DNA of 64,000 nt, from NCBI RefSeq assembly GCF_016808095.1, contig NC_068973.1:20999501-21063500 (forward strand), written 5' to 3'. The notes under the pieces are model-generated. The model did not search any database and had not been told where the DNA came from. It worked only from the letters and a program-made list of their open reading frames with translations. The translations under genes were made by a program, and so were the position numbers. This document shows positions 9,557-21,700 of this stretch, piece after piece (the stretch's first letter is position 1; every line of letters begins with the position of its first letter). This stretch comes from Vigna angularis. Lineage: Eukaryota > Streptophyta > Magnoliopsida > Fabales > Fabaceae.

Positions 9557-10456
9557 CATGGGTCGGACTTCGTTTATGTTCTATTTTCGCTCTATTTAAA
9601 GGACCCAAACGTCCTAGGTTTTGTATCTCTGCCTGGAGCAATACAATAGCACACTATTCCACTCTCTGAAAGTAGATTTGGATGCGGGAGCTTCTATCCT
9701 CTACTTTTAGGGTTTTTCTATCTCATGCTTTTCCATTATTCATCTAGTTTCATCATGTCTATGGTGAACTAAACTCTATTTGTTATTGGGGGATGATGTA
9801 ACCTTGTGAACTCTCATGTATTTGAATTTATTCTTAATAACACATGATTTTTCATTAATTGTTAGAGTAATTCATTTGTGCTTATTACATGCTTTGTTTA
9901 ACTCATTCATAGCATGATGTATGAATTGCATGAGTGCCAAGAGGTTCCTTACAATTCAGGTTCTTGTTGAATTCTCCCAAGAGTAATATTTCTCAGGGAT
10001 GAGGGTATGAGTCTTGGTCGTCTTAAAGCCCTTGGTCTTCACATTTAATTACTAGGAATGTTAGGAATGCTAGGAATTGCAGGAACTGGTGATTGAGGAC
10101 AAGCTTAATTTGCCGAGGGATCGAGTTTAAGTAATTTAGTGAGTGACATTGACATTAATGCATAAAGAAGAATTCTTACATACATGAGAGGGAACTTGGT
10201 GAAATCTTACCCCAACAACATATTCATCTCATATTAAACAACATCTGTTTATCATTGTGCTCTTCTTCTATTGATCAAACTGCATTCATATTTAATTTTC
10301 TATCTTTGCATCTGAAACCAATGATCTCATTTTCTTTAAGTCTTAATTCATCGAGTTATCACACGATTGTCTAGTGCCGAGAGTCCTTTGGGATACGATA
10401 CTTGGTCTTACCATTTTATATTACTTGTGTGATTCGGTACACTTGTCGATTCATCA
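9557..10456 (+). repeat. Truncated Athila-type LTR (3' portion)
   Basis: It starts mid-LTR (GGGTCGGACTTCG, then CTATTTAAAGGACC) and ends TACACTTGTCGATTCATCA. It contains the ATCATGTCTATGGTGAACT and AACGATACTTGG-type blocks of this LTR class. No primer-binding site follows; reverse-strand N1 interior abuts it. Confidence 0.55.
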
Positions 10457-10572
10457 ACAACATCCCTCAATAGATGCTGTCCAGCATCCATCAATAGATG
10501 TTGTCATTAATGCAAAGCAAAATCAAATCCAAACCACACAAATAATCAATTAAAAAGAAAAGGTCAGAAACA

Positions 10573-10615
10573 GGTTGCCTCCCAATAAGCGCTTGTTTAA
10601 CGTGACGAGCCTGAC
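10573..10615 (-). other. Conserved post-pol motif, N1 copy
   Basis: The reverse strand reads GTCAGGCTCGTCACGTTAAA, then CAAGCGCTTATTGGGAGGCA and ACC. The same block follows pol or gag in N2, N4 and K1. Confidence 0.75.
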
Positions 10616-11209
10616 ACTATTAAGCACAATCTGGATTTTTGATGTTCGTGCTTTTCTCTCTTTCATCACACCAACATAACTTCAACAACTTCCTAGTCAC
10701 CATCTTTACTCTCCTTGAATAAGGAGCCTCAATCTCAATAGCTTTAATCACCCATAACCTGTTCTTGTATCTCACTGGTGAAGTAACTTCTCTTCATTAT
10801 TTGCCTTCTTCATCTACTATTGGCAGTCTTTTGTACTTTCAAAGATAAAAAAAAAGATTCTGATGATCTTGTAGGCTGGTGCTTAGCGCCCTCAATGGGG
10901 CGCCCATGAGGTGATGAGTGACATCTTGCGCTGAGGGCCCTTAAAGGGGCAACTAGGCGCCCTACGACCTTCTCCAGCCTTCTTCTCTTTCTTATGATCT
11001 TGTGCTCCTGGTATAGATTTTCGGATTTAATCCTGCAAACACTAAAGAACACTACACTAGAACACCCAATTAGCCCAAAAATAAAAAGATAAAATTAACG
11101 ATAAAACAAAAATTAAAAACAAAAAGATAAAATTAAAGATAAAAAGATAAAATTAAAGATAAAGTCTAATCGGTTAAGAATCACACAAAAGTATAGTTTA
11201 AACCATGAG

Positions 11210-11227
11210 TCCCTGGCACCGGCGCCA
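11210..11227 (-). other. N1 primer-binding site (tRNA-Asp type)
   Basis: The reverse strand reads TGGCGCCGGTGCCAGGGA, six bases inside the LTR end. It would pair with the 3' end of tRNA-Asp, as in Athila elements, with a few mismatches. Confidence 0.75.
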
Positions 11228-11233
11228 AAAACT

Positions 11234-11684
11234 TGTTAAGACCTCGGCACCGAATGGTATCAAGTAATAATAACTGGTAAGACCAAGTATCGTTTCGCAA
11301 GAGACTCACGACACTAAACATTCATGTGATTACTTAACTAATTAAGACTTTTAAGAACAATTTAGGATTTTAAATGTAAAAACAAGAAAGTAAATATGAA
11401 TGCTCTTTTGACCAATTGAAGAAAAACACAAAGGTGAATGAATGATATTGTAATTATGAGATAAGTATGTTGATGGGGTTTAGATTTCACCTAGTTTACT
11501 CTCATGCATATAAGAATTCATCTTCTTCATTCAATTGTTAACGTCACTTTCTAAACTACTTAAAACCCGATCCCTCGACGAAGAAAGCCTATCCTTAATT
11601 ACTATACCACAATCCCTTGCATCCCTCATAATTAATTCTACATTACGATTAGAAGCTTAAGACGACCAAACCTCTTATCCCTAT
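11234..11684 (-). repeat. N1 LTR, part 1 (3' portion)
   Basis: The reverse strand ends CTTAACA beside the primer-binding site. The LTR continues across N2 at 37448, then at 40053-40863, where it begins TGATAACAGTTG. Summed length is about 1,328 bp, normal for this family. Confidence 0.75.
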
Positions 11685-12972
11685 TGATAACAGTTGAAAA
11701 ACTGTTATTTTCATGCTTAAAATTGATACTAAAAGCAACCTTTATACTTAGAAACTAGCTTGAAATCATGCTTTTATTCATATTTTCAGAAATAAGAGAG
11801 CTGGACAGGTTTATGCTTGATTTCAGTGTTTTTGTGCAGGTTTTAAGGTGAATTTTGTGAAAGAAGTGAAGAAGGAGAGAAAGGGAATCAGTAAAGACAT
11901 CAAAAAGTGCAAAAGGAGGAGCCGCAACTACTGCTCAGCGCAGTTTACCGCTGAGCGGCACTCAGGAGCTCACGGGAGAACCGCTGAGGGGCAAAATGGC
12001 CGCTGAGGGGAAGTATCGAGCTCACGCACTCACCGCTGAGCGGCACACTTATGGGCTTGGGCCTAATTTTTCTGTAATTTACGAATAGTATGTAAGCTTT
12101 AGGGTTTCCTAGGGTTTGTATCTTTGGCAGAAACGAAGCAAACACTCTCTCTTCACCCCTTGGGGGTAGATTGGGAGATGGTGACAACTCTCCTCTTCTC
12201 TTTCTCGGGTTTTTCTATCTCTTCCATTATTTCATTATTGTTCATCTAGTTTCACCATGAATATGGTGAACTAAACCTTGTATGTTTGTTGGGGAATCAG
12301 TGTAATCTTTTGAAGCTCTCATATATGGAATTTGTGCTTGCATCTTAATCTAAGACTTATGCTTTCTTTCATCATTAGTTAGGGTTTTTCCTCTTTGCTC
12401 AAGGATTTCTTTGTTTAACTCATTCAATGCATGATTATTGATTTTGTCGATACGGGAACGTACGAGGAAGTCTAGATCCGGGGAATTACTCCCAATAGTA
12501 TATTGGTTGTCGTTAAGCTCCTGTGCTAAAAGAACTAATTATTAGGAATGCTAGGAATTGTATGAACTCGTAATTGGGGATAGGCCTTCTTGACAAGGTA
12601 ATTTAGAGAGTGGCATTAACAATGATGACTTGAATGTTGAATTCCTAAAATATATGAGAGTTAATAAGATGAAATTGACCCCCAACAACATACTCATCCA
12701 TATATTCCATTGAAAGTATTTGTATTTTGTTTTAGCCATTGATCACCCTCATGCATACATGTTTATTTTCGTCTTTTGCATATAAAATCCAATTATTTTA
12801 TTCTTTAGTCTTAGCTAATCAACAAATCACATAACTAAACTAGGCCGTGAGTCCTTTGGGAGAACGATACTTAGTCTTACCAAGTTTATTACTTGAAACG
12901 ATTCGGTCATACTTGCCGATTGTAAAACAAGTTTGTGACATCATATTTTGGTGATCATAAATTTGTTCATCA
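11685..12972 (+). repeat. N2 5' LTR
   Basis: TGATAACAGTTGAAAAACTG to TTGTTCATCA. The U3 has CCGCTGAGCGG motifs (11930-12050). The TATA position reads GTATGTAAGC (about 12089) against GTATATAAGC in the 3' LTR, so this copy's core promoter looks mutated. Confidence 0.9.
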
Positions 12973-12978
12973 AGTTTT

Positions 12979-12996
12979 TGGCGCCGTTGTCGGGGA
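12979..12996 (+). other. N2 primer-binding site (tRNA-Asp type)
   Basis: TGGCGCCGTTGTCGGGGA, one mismatch from the tRNA-Asp complement, six bases after the LTR. Confidence 0.85.
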
Positions 12997-13221
12997 CTCG
13001 TGGTTTAACTGGTTAATTTGTGTGATTATTGATTATCTTTGACTTTAATTTTGAATTTCTGTTTTTATTTTTCTGTTTTTATTTTATTTTATTTTATTTT
13101 CTGTTTTTATTTTTCAGTTTTTATTTTATTTTATTTGATTTTATTTTATTCTCTGAACATTATATCTTCTCCAATATCTTTTTGTGCTAACCAATTTTTT
13201 TAGGGTTTTGTTTTCTTGTGC

Positions 13222-14988
13222 ATGCAGGAAGCAATTAGAACAAGGAGCAAGAAAACAACAGAACCTCTTCTTGAAGGTTTGGACGAGAGTAGAAGGATGA
13301 GAAGAATCAGAACATCTAGAGAACTCGTTCCTTCTCTGGAAACTCTGTTGCAACCATCACCACAGGGTTCTGACCATAGCACAGAAAATATGGAGAACAA
13401 TAATAACAGAAGAACTCTTGCTGATTACACCAATATAGCTGGACCTCAGCACTTTAACAGTATAGCTAGACCTAGAGTCAATGCAGCTAATATGGAGGTC
13501 AAACCAACATTGATCCAACTGGTAAAGAGCAATCAATTCAATGGGTTATCAAATGAAAGCCCATATGAGCACCTCACTACATTTAATGAGATTTGCAACA
13601 CAGTCAAGATTAATGGGGTGCCAGATGAAGCGATCAAACTTAGCTTGTTTCCTTTCTCATTGGGAGGCAATGCTAAGCTTTGGTTAAATTCTTTCCCAGA
13701 AGAAAGTTTCACAAAGTGGGAAGCAGTGGTAACCAAGTTTCTAAACAAATACTTTCCACAATCTAAGGTGGCTAAAGGCAAGTAAGAGATTTCTTCATTT
13801 AAGCAGGGCATGGAAGAATCACTGGGGCATGCATGGGACAGGTATAAAAGCTTGTTACGTAAGACTCCCACGCATGGATTTAACAAAGGAGAAGTAGTCC
13901 TAATCTTCCTTGGAGGTCTTGGTTCACAAACCATGATGATGCTTGACGCCTCAGCTGGAGGCAATATCAAATGGAAGACTCCAGAGGAAGCCACAGAAAT
14001 AATTGAAGACATGGCTACTAGTGATAACGAGCTGAATAGTGAAAGACGAGCTCCTATTCAACAAAAAGGAGTTCTACAATTGAAATCTCATGACGCCTTG
14101 CTAGCACAGAACAAAATACTAATAAAACAACTGGAGACTCTCAAAAAAACACTTGCACAACTGCCAAAAGAGTTAAAGACTGTTGCACAGGTTCAATCAC
14201 AGTTGTGTGAATTATGTGGAGGTGATCATATCAATGGTCAATGCGCCTTTCCAGCAGCAGCTTTAGAGGATGTTAACTTCATGGACAATCAATTTCCATA
14301 CAGTCAGGAGAACTTCAATCAAGGGTGGAAGCCACACCCAAGCATTGGTCAAGGGCAAAATGGGCAGGCTGGACAAAATGGGCAATTCAACAAGCAACAA
14401 CAACAACCAACTTTATGGCAACAGTTTTCTGCATTTAATGAAAGGTTCATAAAGACGGAAGAAACTCTTAATCAATTTATACAGAAAACTACATCTTCTC
14501 AAAAGAGTACTGATGCTGCTATTAAGAACTTGAAGATTCAAATTGGGCAGATTACCAAGCAGTTGGAAGAAAGGCCTGACACGGATTTTGGGGCTAATAC
14601 TGAGGTTAACCCCAGGGAAGAGTGTCAAGTGCTAGTGAGTGTAAATGTTGAAAAAGTTGAGTTGGGAAAAAAAGAGAGAGAAGAGAAAGAAGAAGAGAAA
14701 ATTTGTGTGAAGATTGAGAAGGTGAGTAGAAAAAGAAAAGAAAAAAAGAAAGTGAGAGAAAAGAGAAAGAGGACGAGAGGAAAAAAGAAAGAATCATATG
14801 AAAAACCTCGTCCCCATCCAAAGAAGTATCATAGGAAGAAGGAATTTGAGCGCTTTATGGAAATCTTCAAGAAATTGGAGATTAAAGTTCCTATGATTGA
14901 GACATTGCAACAGGTTCCTGGTTTGATCAAATTTCTGAAGAAGTTCAGTAGGAAGAAGAAAAAGAAGAAGGAAATTGAACTTTACTAG
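13222..14988 (+). pseudogene. gag: N2 gag with zinc knuckle, one nonsense codon
   Basis: Starts at the in-frame ATG of ATGCAGGAAGC. N-terminal [20 protein letters not shown] is followed by the Athila capsid core ([41 protein letters not shown]). A TAA at 13783-13785 replaces the CAA seen in N4, splitting the frame. Beyond it the frame is open to TAG 14986-14988 and includes a CCHC-like knuckle (CELCGGDHINGQC, 14206-14244), a Gln/Gly-rich stretch and a Lys/Glu-rich tail. It ends before protease; the pol region is absent. Gag would package element RNA in cytoplasmic particles. The knuckle is missing from the gag of N4 and K1. Confidence 0.8.
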
Positions 14989-15035
14989 GTCAAGCTAATG
15001 ACGTTAAAAGAGCGCTTGCTGGGAGGCAACCCAGT
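14989..15035 (+). other. Conserved post-pol motif, N2 copy 1
   Basis: GTCAAGCTAATGACGTTAAA, then AGAGCGCTTGCTGGGAGGCA and ACCCAGT. CTGGG/CCCAG can pair around an AGGCAA loop. It starts right after the gag stop. Confidence 0.8.
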
Positions 15036-15114
15036 GATTTAAAAACTTTTGATTTTATTTTGGTTTTGTAATTTTTAATTTGTGAACATTATTTTGTAAA
15101 TATTTTGTTGGACA

Positions 15115-15262
15115 TAGCATCTACTGAAGGATGCTAGTTGGATATAGCATCTACTGAAGGATGCTAAGTGTGTAACACCTACTGATGGGTGTTGGTGAGA
15201 AAATTTTGCACCTACTGATGGGTGTTGGTAAGTATTGTAACACCTACTGATGGGTGTTGGTG
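15115..15262 (+). repeat. Hairpin tandem repeats between motif copies
   Basis: Two units of AGCATCTACTGAAGGATGCT and three of CACCTACTGATGGGTGTTGG. Each is self-complementary at its ends (AGCATC/GATGCT, CACC/GGTG), so up to five small hairpins could form in RNA. Confidence 0.75.
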
Positions 15263-15270
15263 GATTTTGG

Positions 15271-15317
15271 GTCAAGCTCGTGATGTTAAACAAGTGCTAC
15301 CTGGGAGGCAACCCAGT
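15271..15317 (+). other. Conserved post-pol motif, N2 copy 2
   Basis: GTCAAGCTCGTGATGTTAAA, then CAAGTGCTACCTGGGAGGCA and ACCCAGT. The second copy within one element; the hairpin is preserved. Confidence 0.8.
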
Positions 15318-15842
15318 TGATTGATTGTTTTTGTTTGTTTCATTGTAGTAGTAATAGGGTTTTGCATAAGTATTCTGAAAATTGAATTGCAGGGAACCAG
15401 TGAGGGACATGTTTAGGAGACACATAGGTTAATAAAAGACGGAGAAGAGCACATCACGAAAGTGCCGCTGAGCGGTACTCTCGTAGAGTGGGCTTTGTTG
15501 CCCCTTAGCGGGACCCGAGCCCATTAGGGTATTTTTATACCCTAAGCTGCGCATAAGCTTCTGTTTGCTGGCTCTTCTCTGCACAAACACTCCCACAAAC
15601 CTTTTCCAAGGTTCTCCACATCTTTTACCTCTTCTCTTGTGAAAAATAGTCTCTTCCACTCACTTGCTCACTAGTGTTTCATCTAAGTTTGGGGTTGGAA
15701 GAGAGCATCTTAGCTTGGAAGCATTCTCATTGCATATAGTATCTCCACCCAAGTAAGTAAAAAAGCATTTTGTTCATTCTAGGGTTCTTGATTTTGAATG
15801 TGATTGTCAAAGCATGAATATTTAGGGGTTTTGGATTGTATG
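15318..15842 (+). other. N2 inter-ORF region up to the N3 insertion
   Basis: Non-coding. Holds the promoter-like module and then intron-like sequence, interrupted after the CATGA TSD (15843-15847) by N3. It continues at 33288. Confidence 0.55.
15460..15757 (+). promoter_or_regulatory. LTR-like promoter module and leader before ORF2
   Basis: It repeats the order of an N4 LTR promoter: GCCGCTGAGCGG (15463), GGGCTTTG/GCCCATT, a TTTTTATACC TATA-like box (15532-15541), then CTCTGCACAAACACTCCCAC like the LTR's GTAGGCAAACACTCTC. A pyrimidine-rich leader follows, ending in CAAGTAAGT, a strong donor (GT at 15753). The role is inferred from layout only. Confidence 0.4.
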
Positions 15843-15847
15843 CATGA

Positions 15848-16526
15848 TGATACAAGAAGGCCTAGCACCATAGGACCCATCACAAGAGGGATGGCCAAAA
15901 AGCTCCAAGATGAGTATTCTCCCCAAGGTCAAATACTATTTGCTATTTTTGGATGGAAAATTGGAGAACAAGAAGATGTTACAAATTTGCCAAAACATGG
16001 AGAAGGGTAAAATGGACATTTCCACACAAGAAGGGGTGTGCTTATCCTTCTATGGGGTGGCATTAGTAACTGTTTCTTTTCTCCACATGTAAAACTCATT
16101 TGTCACGTGTTTCATAAGGCTTTCTAGAAGCTACACATTTAGCACATGGTTAGCATTTCAGATCTAAAAACGTGTAAAAGGCTTGCTTAAGCTTTGAGAT
16201 TGATCTATAAAATCTCAAAGGCAAAGCTTGTAGCTCACTTTTGATGAATTCAGAGAATAGATTTGCTGATGCAATTTCCAGCGTCTTCTCCCACCGAAAG
16301 TCACTCTTGTGCTTCCTACCAAACCTCCTCTAGCTTCCTTCCATTGATGAAGGTTGTCTGAGCTAGCTCCATTTCCCCAAAGCACCTCATCCAAACTCTT
16401 CTTCCACATTTTCATCCGCTGCTACTGCACAGTCTAGACTGTTTTCATCTTGTTCTACCGCTGTCACTGCCTTTCTTCCCTGGAAGCTCACGGATCTATA
16501 GAATAGCACCAAAGCTGGAGCTATCA
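15848..16526 (+). repeat. N3 5' LTR
   Basis: TGATACAAGAAGG to GGAGCTATCA, 679 bp. A CTATAAAA box lies at 16205-16212. The first ~160 bp is the same sequence that encodes the polyprotein C-terminus in the 3' LTR. Confidence 0.9.
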
Positions 16527-16528
16527 TG

Positions 16529-16550
16529 TGGTATTCAGACCCTGGTTCGA
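16529..16550 (+). other. N3 primer-binding site (tRNA-iMet type, degenerate)
   Basis: TGGTATTCAGACCCTGGTTC resembles the tRNA-iMet complement TGGTATCAGAGC with an extra T and substitutions. Confidence 0.6.
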
Positions 16551-18774
16551 AATGCACCAGTGAGCTAAGTGTTTCTTTTTAAATTCCACACTGTCATCAT
16601 GCTCTTTTGCTGTCTTTGAATCTGTTTCACTGTTCTATTCATTTTCTAGTGTTATTAGGTTCTGTTTGAGTCTGTTCTTGTGTGCTCGTTTTATTTTGAT
16701 TGTGTCTCATCATTTTAATCGGTCCATTTGTGTTGTTTGAGTCTTTTTTTTGTTTGAGCATCTTTTCCTGTAATGTTCAGTCATGTGTGTTTACATTTCT
16801 GTCTTCAAATCTGGTTTAAAAATTGTGTGCTCTGCTATATCTGAATAAACTGAAGAAGTTGTCATTATCTGCACATTAAATGAGCCATGACAAACTCAGT
16901 GGGAGCTCAAGTGCATGATTTGTGACACCAATTCCAGTTTCAGAATTTTGAGCAGTAGAATAGTTTTGTGTGTCTATTTGAAAGAAATTGGTGAATTAGA
17001 TCTGTGATTGAATGCCCAAACTGAGTTAGTACTTGATGCACATCATCTAAGCACTGAATTGCTTCTGCAAAAGGCTTAGTAGCATCATTGGAAAACTCAC
17101 ATTGCATCTAATCTGCAGTTGGCCGAACTGCACTGCTTTGCTTAGTCCAGTATTTTTTTTATTATTCTGTTTCAGTATTAGATCACTGCTGAACATCTTT
17201 GCAACTATTTCCAGCACTTTTAACAAGTTTTAAATGCTGTATATGGACACATTTCAGTGTTCAAAGGTCATTTGATTCAGTGCACTAAAATCTGGGTGGT
17301 TGAGTTCTTCATTTTGCTGCATAAAAAGGGTTGAATGAGTCAAAAATCTGTTATCATAAGTTTCTGCATCAAATTTCAGTATCAACACGTTTGATTTGAG
17401 GAATTAAAATTGGTTATGCAAAGAAATTTTACATTGAAATAACCCTGCACAATTTTATTCTCTAAACCACCAGTTTTAGTCTTCTTTTGTTGGTGCAAGC
17501 TGCATACTACAAAGTTATTTGTACAAACTGTTTTGGTGCAATCCAATAATCTAAACTTGTTAGCAAAAGCTTGGTCAAACGTATTCAATGTTAAAAACAA
17601 TATAACAGAAACAAATATTGCAAATTAAAAAGCTGATTGGCCAGTGCAAGTTGAATCTACAAAATTTGGTGCATCAAACTGATTGTTCATTCAGACAATT
17701 CATCAAACAGTTTTGATCAATTTCTAATTGTCTCCGAATTTGAGTCCATTGCAGCTTGTTTTGATTTCTTGCTTTATTAATATACTCTAGAACTTTTCCT
17801 AGGTTCTTTTTGTTGTGCCTCCGTGTTTGCATCTCCTTTTCTTGCTTTATTCTCAGTCATTGGCTTTCTGGCCTACCACCTGTTTGATAAAAGGTGTTGT
17901 AGTGCAGTATTTTTCCTGAGACAATTATGTGCAGTTGCTTCATTTCCTTTTCTAATCTCCTGCTGATTTATAATCTGATTGAGGTATAATTACATGAGAT
18001 TGGGCTATCTAGAGACCCTTCATCATTGGTAGCCTCCTAGGAAGTGGAGATTTGACGGAAACACAAGGCATGGTGACTACGGTGCTGCAGAAATTGCCTT
18101 GCTGGAAACATAGCTGCTGCTGATACTGTAATAGCAGTTTGATTGCTGCCAATTAAATTTCGCCTAACCCGCAACTGTGAGCCTTGCGTGATTGCATCCA
18201 GAATCACTCAGTTTTATTTGAGAGAAACCAAAGTTGCATTGTCAAACCTTTTTCTCTTTTCCTTTTTGCAAAGTCTAATTGTATTAGCAACTTTCTTTTT
18301 TTGTTTTTTTTGTAAGTTGGCCATTTCAAGCAAGTGAAGTGGAAGAGCTCATAAGTGTTCTTCCCTCATTTGCTAACTTGACTAAAAGTCTCATCACTTT
18401 AAAATTGGTAGACGGTGAGTGTGTCTTAGATCCAAAGTCTAAGCCTCACCTAGGAGACCTCACTTTAATTGCTTTTCCCATTCTCGACTAAATAGTATAT
18501 ATCTTGTGCGAATAGGAAGCTCTCTTAGGGGTCCGAATTTAGAGTTTAGGTTGTGTCTTTTCTTTGCTTGTGTTTTCTTTGTTGTCTTTAAGACTTAAGT
18601 GGATTTAAGAGTGATTTTGATCTAAGGACTCTAGTAAGTAGCCAAAAGCATATTTGGCAAGGATAAGGCTTGGTACTTAAGCATTCCTAGTGAATCACCT
18701 CCCTTACCTGGAATATTGCTTTCAAGCGAAAATCTCTAGTCTTTACTTCAAGAATAACATTTAAGTCCATCATA
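16551..18774 (+). other. N3 5' leader, no gene
   Basis: About 2.2 kb of T-rich untranslated sequence between the primer site and gag. No protein family is visible. It shares blocks with the L1 leader (4829-6871), which supports common descent. Confidence 0.6.
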
Positions 18775-21700
18775 ATGTCTAGAAGGCATTCTCCTAGGAT
18801 TAGTGATAGTGAAAAAGAACATTTTTCTCTTCAAACTTTAGTTAATGAATTCAAGGAAATAAGAAGAGAAATGAATGAAGAGAAAGCCAATAGAGAGCTT
18901 CAAAATGCTGTTATTCAAGATGAGTTGAGATTGATAAGGAAAAGTAAGTCTAGGGGAAGTCAGAGTGAAAACTCTCAAGAGGGAGGGATGTCTTTGAGTC
19001 TGGGTGATTATTACCCTCATCAGCCTTCTACTTCTAGGAGGCATAGGAGAAATTCTCATGCACCCCCACCCCTTAAAGAAGTCAATGTTGTGTTGCCTCA
19101 CTTCCATGGGAAGGACAATGTAGAGGCTTATCTTGATTGGGAGATGAAGGTAGAACAATTGTTTGAATGCCACCAAGTGAGTGAAGAGAGGAAGGTCTCT
19201 CTAGCTACCCTAAGTTTTCAAGGGTATGCAATGTATTGGTCGACTGACTGCCTTGGTCCAAGAGAGGCTTAGACATCAAGCCCCTCCCATCCATTATTGG
19301 AATGATCTCAAGTCTGCCCTTAGGAGGAGACACATTCCCTCCTACTACAATAGAGAACTCATGGATAAACTCCAAAGGTTACAACAAAGGTCTATGACAG
19401 TTGAGGAATATAGACAAAAGATGGAGTTGTATATGATGAGGGCAGGCATAGTAGAAGGTCCAGAAATTACTTTAGCTAGATTTTTAAGTGGGCTCAATTT
19501 TGACATAAGAGATAGGGTTGAACTTCTACCTTATAGAGATTTGAATGATCTTGTTCAAATGTGTATAAAGGTAGAACAACAAAACTTGAGAAAATCTTCT
19601 TCTAAAAGAATTCAAGTTCAACCTACTTTTGAAAAGAAAATTTTTAAAGAAAAAGAGCCATTTAAACCTCTAGCCAAAATAGAAGAGAGACCCAAGAAAG
19701 AGACACCCTCACACACCAGAACAAGTGAAATCAAATGCTTCAAATGTCTAGGAAGGGGTCATGTAGCTACTCAATGTCCTACAAAAAGAAACATCATTTT
19801 GAAAGGCAAGGACATTTATAGTAGTGAAAGTGACACCTCAACTAGTCAAAGTGAGAGTGAGGAAGAAGAAAGGGAAGAGGAAATATATGCTGATGATGGA
19901 CAACTTCTTATGGTAAGAAGGATACTTAGCAACCAACCAAGTTTTGAACACCTATCACAAAGAGAGAACATCTTTCACACAAGATGTAAAATTCAAGAAA
20001 ATCATTGTTCTCTCATTGTTGATAGTGGATCTTGTTGCAATTGTTGTAGCACAAGGTTGGTTGAGAAGTTGAAGCTTGATATTATACCCCATCCAAAACC
20101 TTATAAACTTCATTGGCTAAATGAAGATGGGGATATAATAGTCAAGAATCAAGTGAAGTTGGCATTTTCCATTGGGAACTTCAAAGATGAAGTTTTATGT
20201 GATATAGTTCCCATGGAAGCATGTCATGTGTTATTGGGGAGACCATGGAAATTTGATCATCAAACTATCCATCATGGTCTAAACAATACCATCACTATCC
20301 ATCAAAAGGACAAGAAGTTTGTGCTTCATCCTTTGACTCCTACCCAAGTGGCTAAGGATCAAGCACAAATGAAGTTGTCAAGAAAGCAAGAACATGATCA
20401 AAAGAAAAAGTCAAAAAGAAAGAAGGGTATAGAGATAAGTGTACCACCTAAGGTCACTCAACATGAAGTTCTTTTAAACAAAAAGACTCTAATCAATACA
20501 CTTCAAGTTGAGCAACCTTCACACCTTCTTCTTTGTCAAGGAACACTTACATGCATATCTAGTAATCCAAAGACTTCAACTCTTTCTCCACCCATTCAAA
20601 AACTTTTGAAAGAATTTGATGATCTATTTCCAAAAGAAATTCCAAAAGGGCTTCCACCCAGAAGAGGAATAGAACATCAAATTGATTTCATTCCAGGGGC
20701 AATTCTTCCTAATAGGCCAGCCTATAGGACAAACCCCCAAGAAACTAAGGAGATTGAGACACAAGTCCAAGAGTTGCTAGATAAAGGCTTAGTTCAAAAG
20801 AGTCTAAGTCCATGTGTTGTACCAGTGTTGCTTGTACCAAAAAAAGATGGGAAGTGGCGCATGTGTTGTGATTGTAGGGCTATCAACAAAATCACAATCA
20901 AGTATAGACATCCCATTCCTAGGCTTGATGATATGTTGGATGAATTGCATGGAGCACAAATATTTTCAAAGGTAGATTTAAAAAGTGGCTATCACCAAAT
21001 AAGAATTAAAGAAGGTGATGAATGGAAAACTGCCTTTAAGACCAAGTTTGGATTATATGAATGGCTAGTTATGCCTTTTGGTCTTACAAATGCTCCAAGG
21101 ACATTCATGAGACTTATGAATCATGTCCTTAGGGATTGCATTGGGAAGTTTGTAGTTGTCTACTTTGATGACATCTTGGTATATAGTCAAAATTTGCAAA
21201 CTCATGAACATCATTTGAGAGTTGTTTTAACAATTCTTAGAAAACACAAATTGTTTGCAAACTTTGACAAGTGTACCTTTTATGTTGATAGTGTCATATT
21301 TCTTGGATTTGTGGTCACCAAAAATGGGGTTCATGTGGACCCAGAAAAAATAAAGGCCATCCAAGATTGGCCTCCTCCAAAGAATGTAGGAGAAGTAAGG
21401 AGCTTCCATGGGTTGGCAAGCTTTTATAGAAGATTTGTTCCTAACTTCTCTAGTCTTGCTTCACCCCTCAATGAGTTGGTGAAAAAAGATGTTACATTCC
21501 TTTGGGGGGATAAACAACAAAAGGCTTTTGCGCTACTCAAAGAGAAGCTCACACAAGCACCCATTCTAGCTTTGCCAAATTTTTCCAAAACTTTTGAGCT
21601 AGAATGTGATGTTCAGGATTTGGCATAGGTGCAGTATTATTACAAGAAGGACACCCAATTGCATACTTTAGTGAAAAACTTCATGGTGCCTCTTGTAATT

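Larger units (their letters stand above)
10457..11233 (-). other. N1 internal region, non-coding
   Basis: Reverse-strand interior of N1, downstream of the primer-binding site at 11210-11227. It holds a leader rich in ATTTTATCTTTTT, CGCTGAGGG-type motifs (10880-10960), the conserved post-pol motif (10573-10615) and paired hairpins (10463-10505). No gag or pol is recognisable in about 750 bp, so N1 as preserved is a non-coding derivative or is internally deleted. Confidence 0.5.

Noticed and set aside
10810..11052. 80-aa reverse-strand frame in N1
   Set aside because: Spans the CGCTGAGGG motif region; resembles translated U3-like repeats, not gag.
12979..12996. tRNA gene fragment
   Set aside because: The tRNA-complementary 18-mer directly after an LTR is a primer-binding site; no cloverleaf surrounds it.
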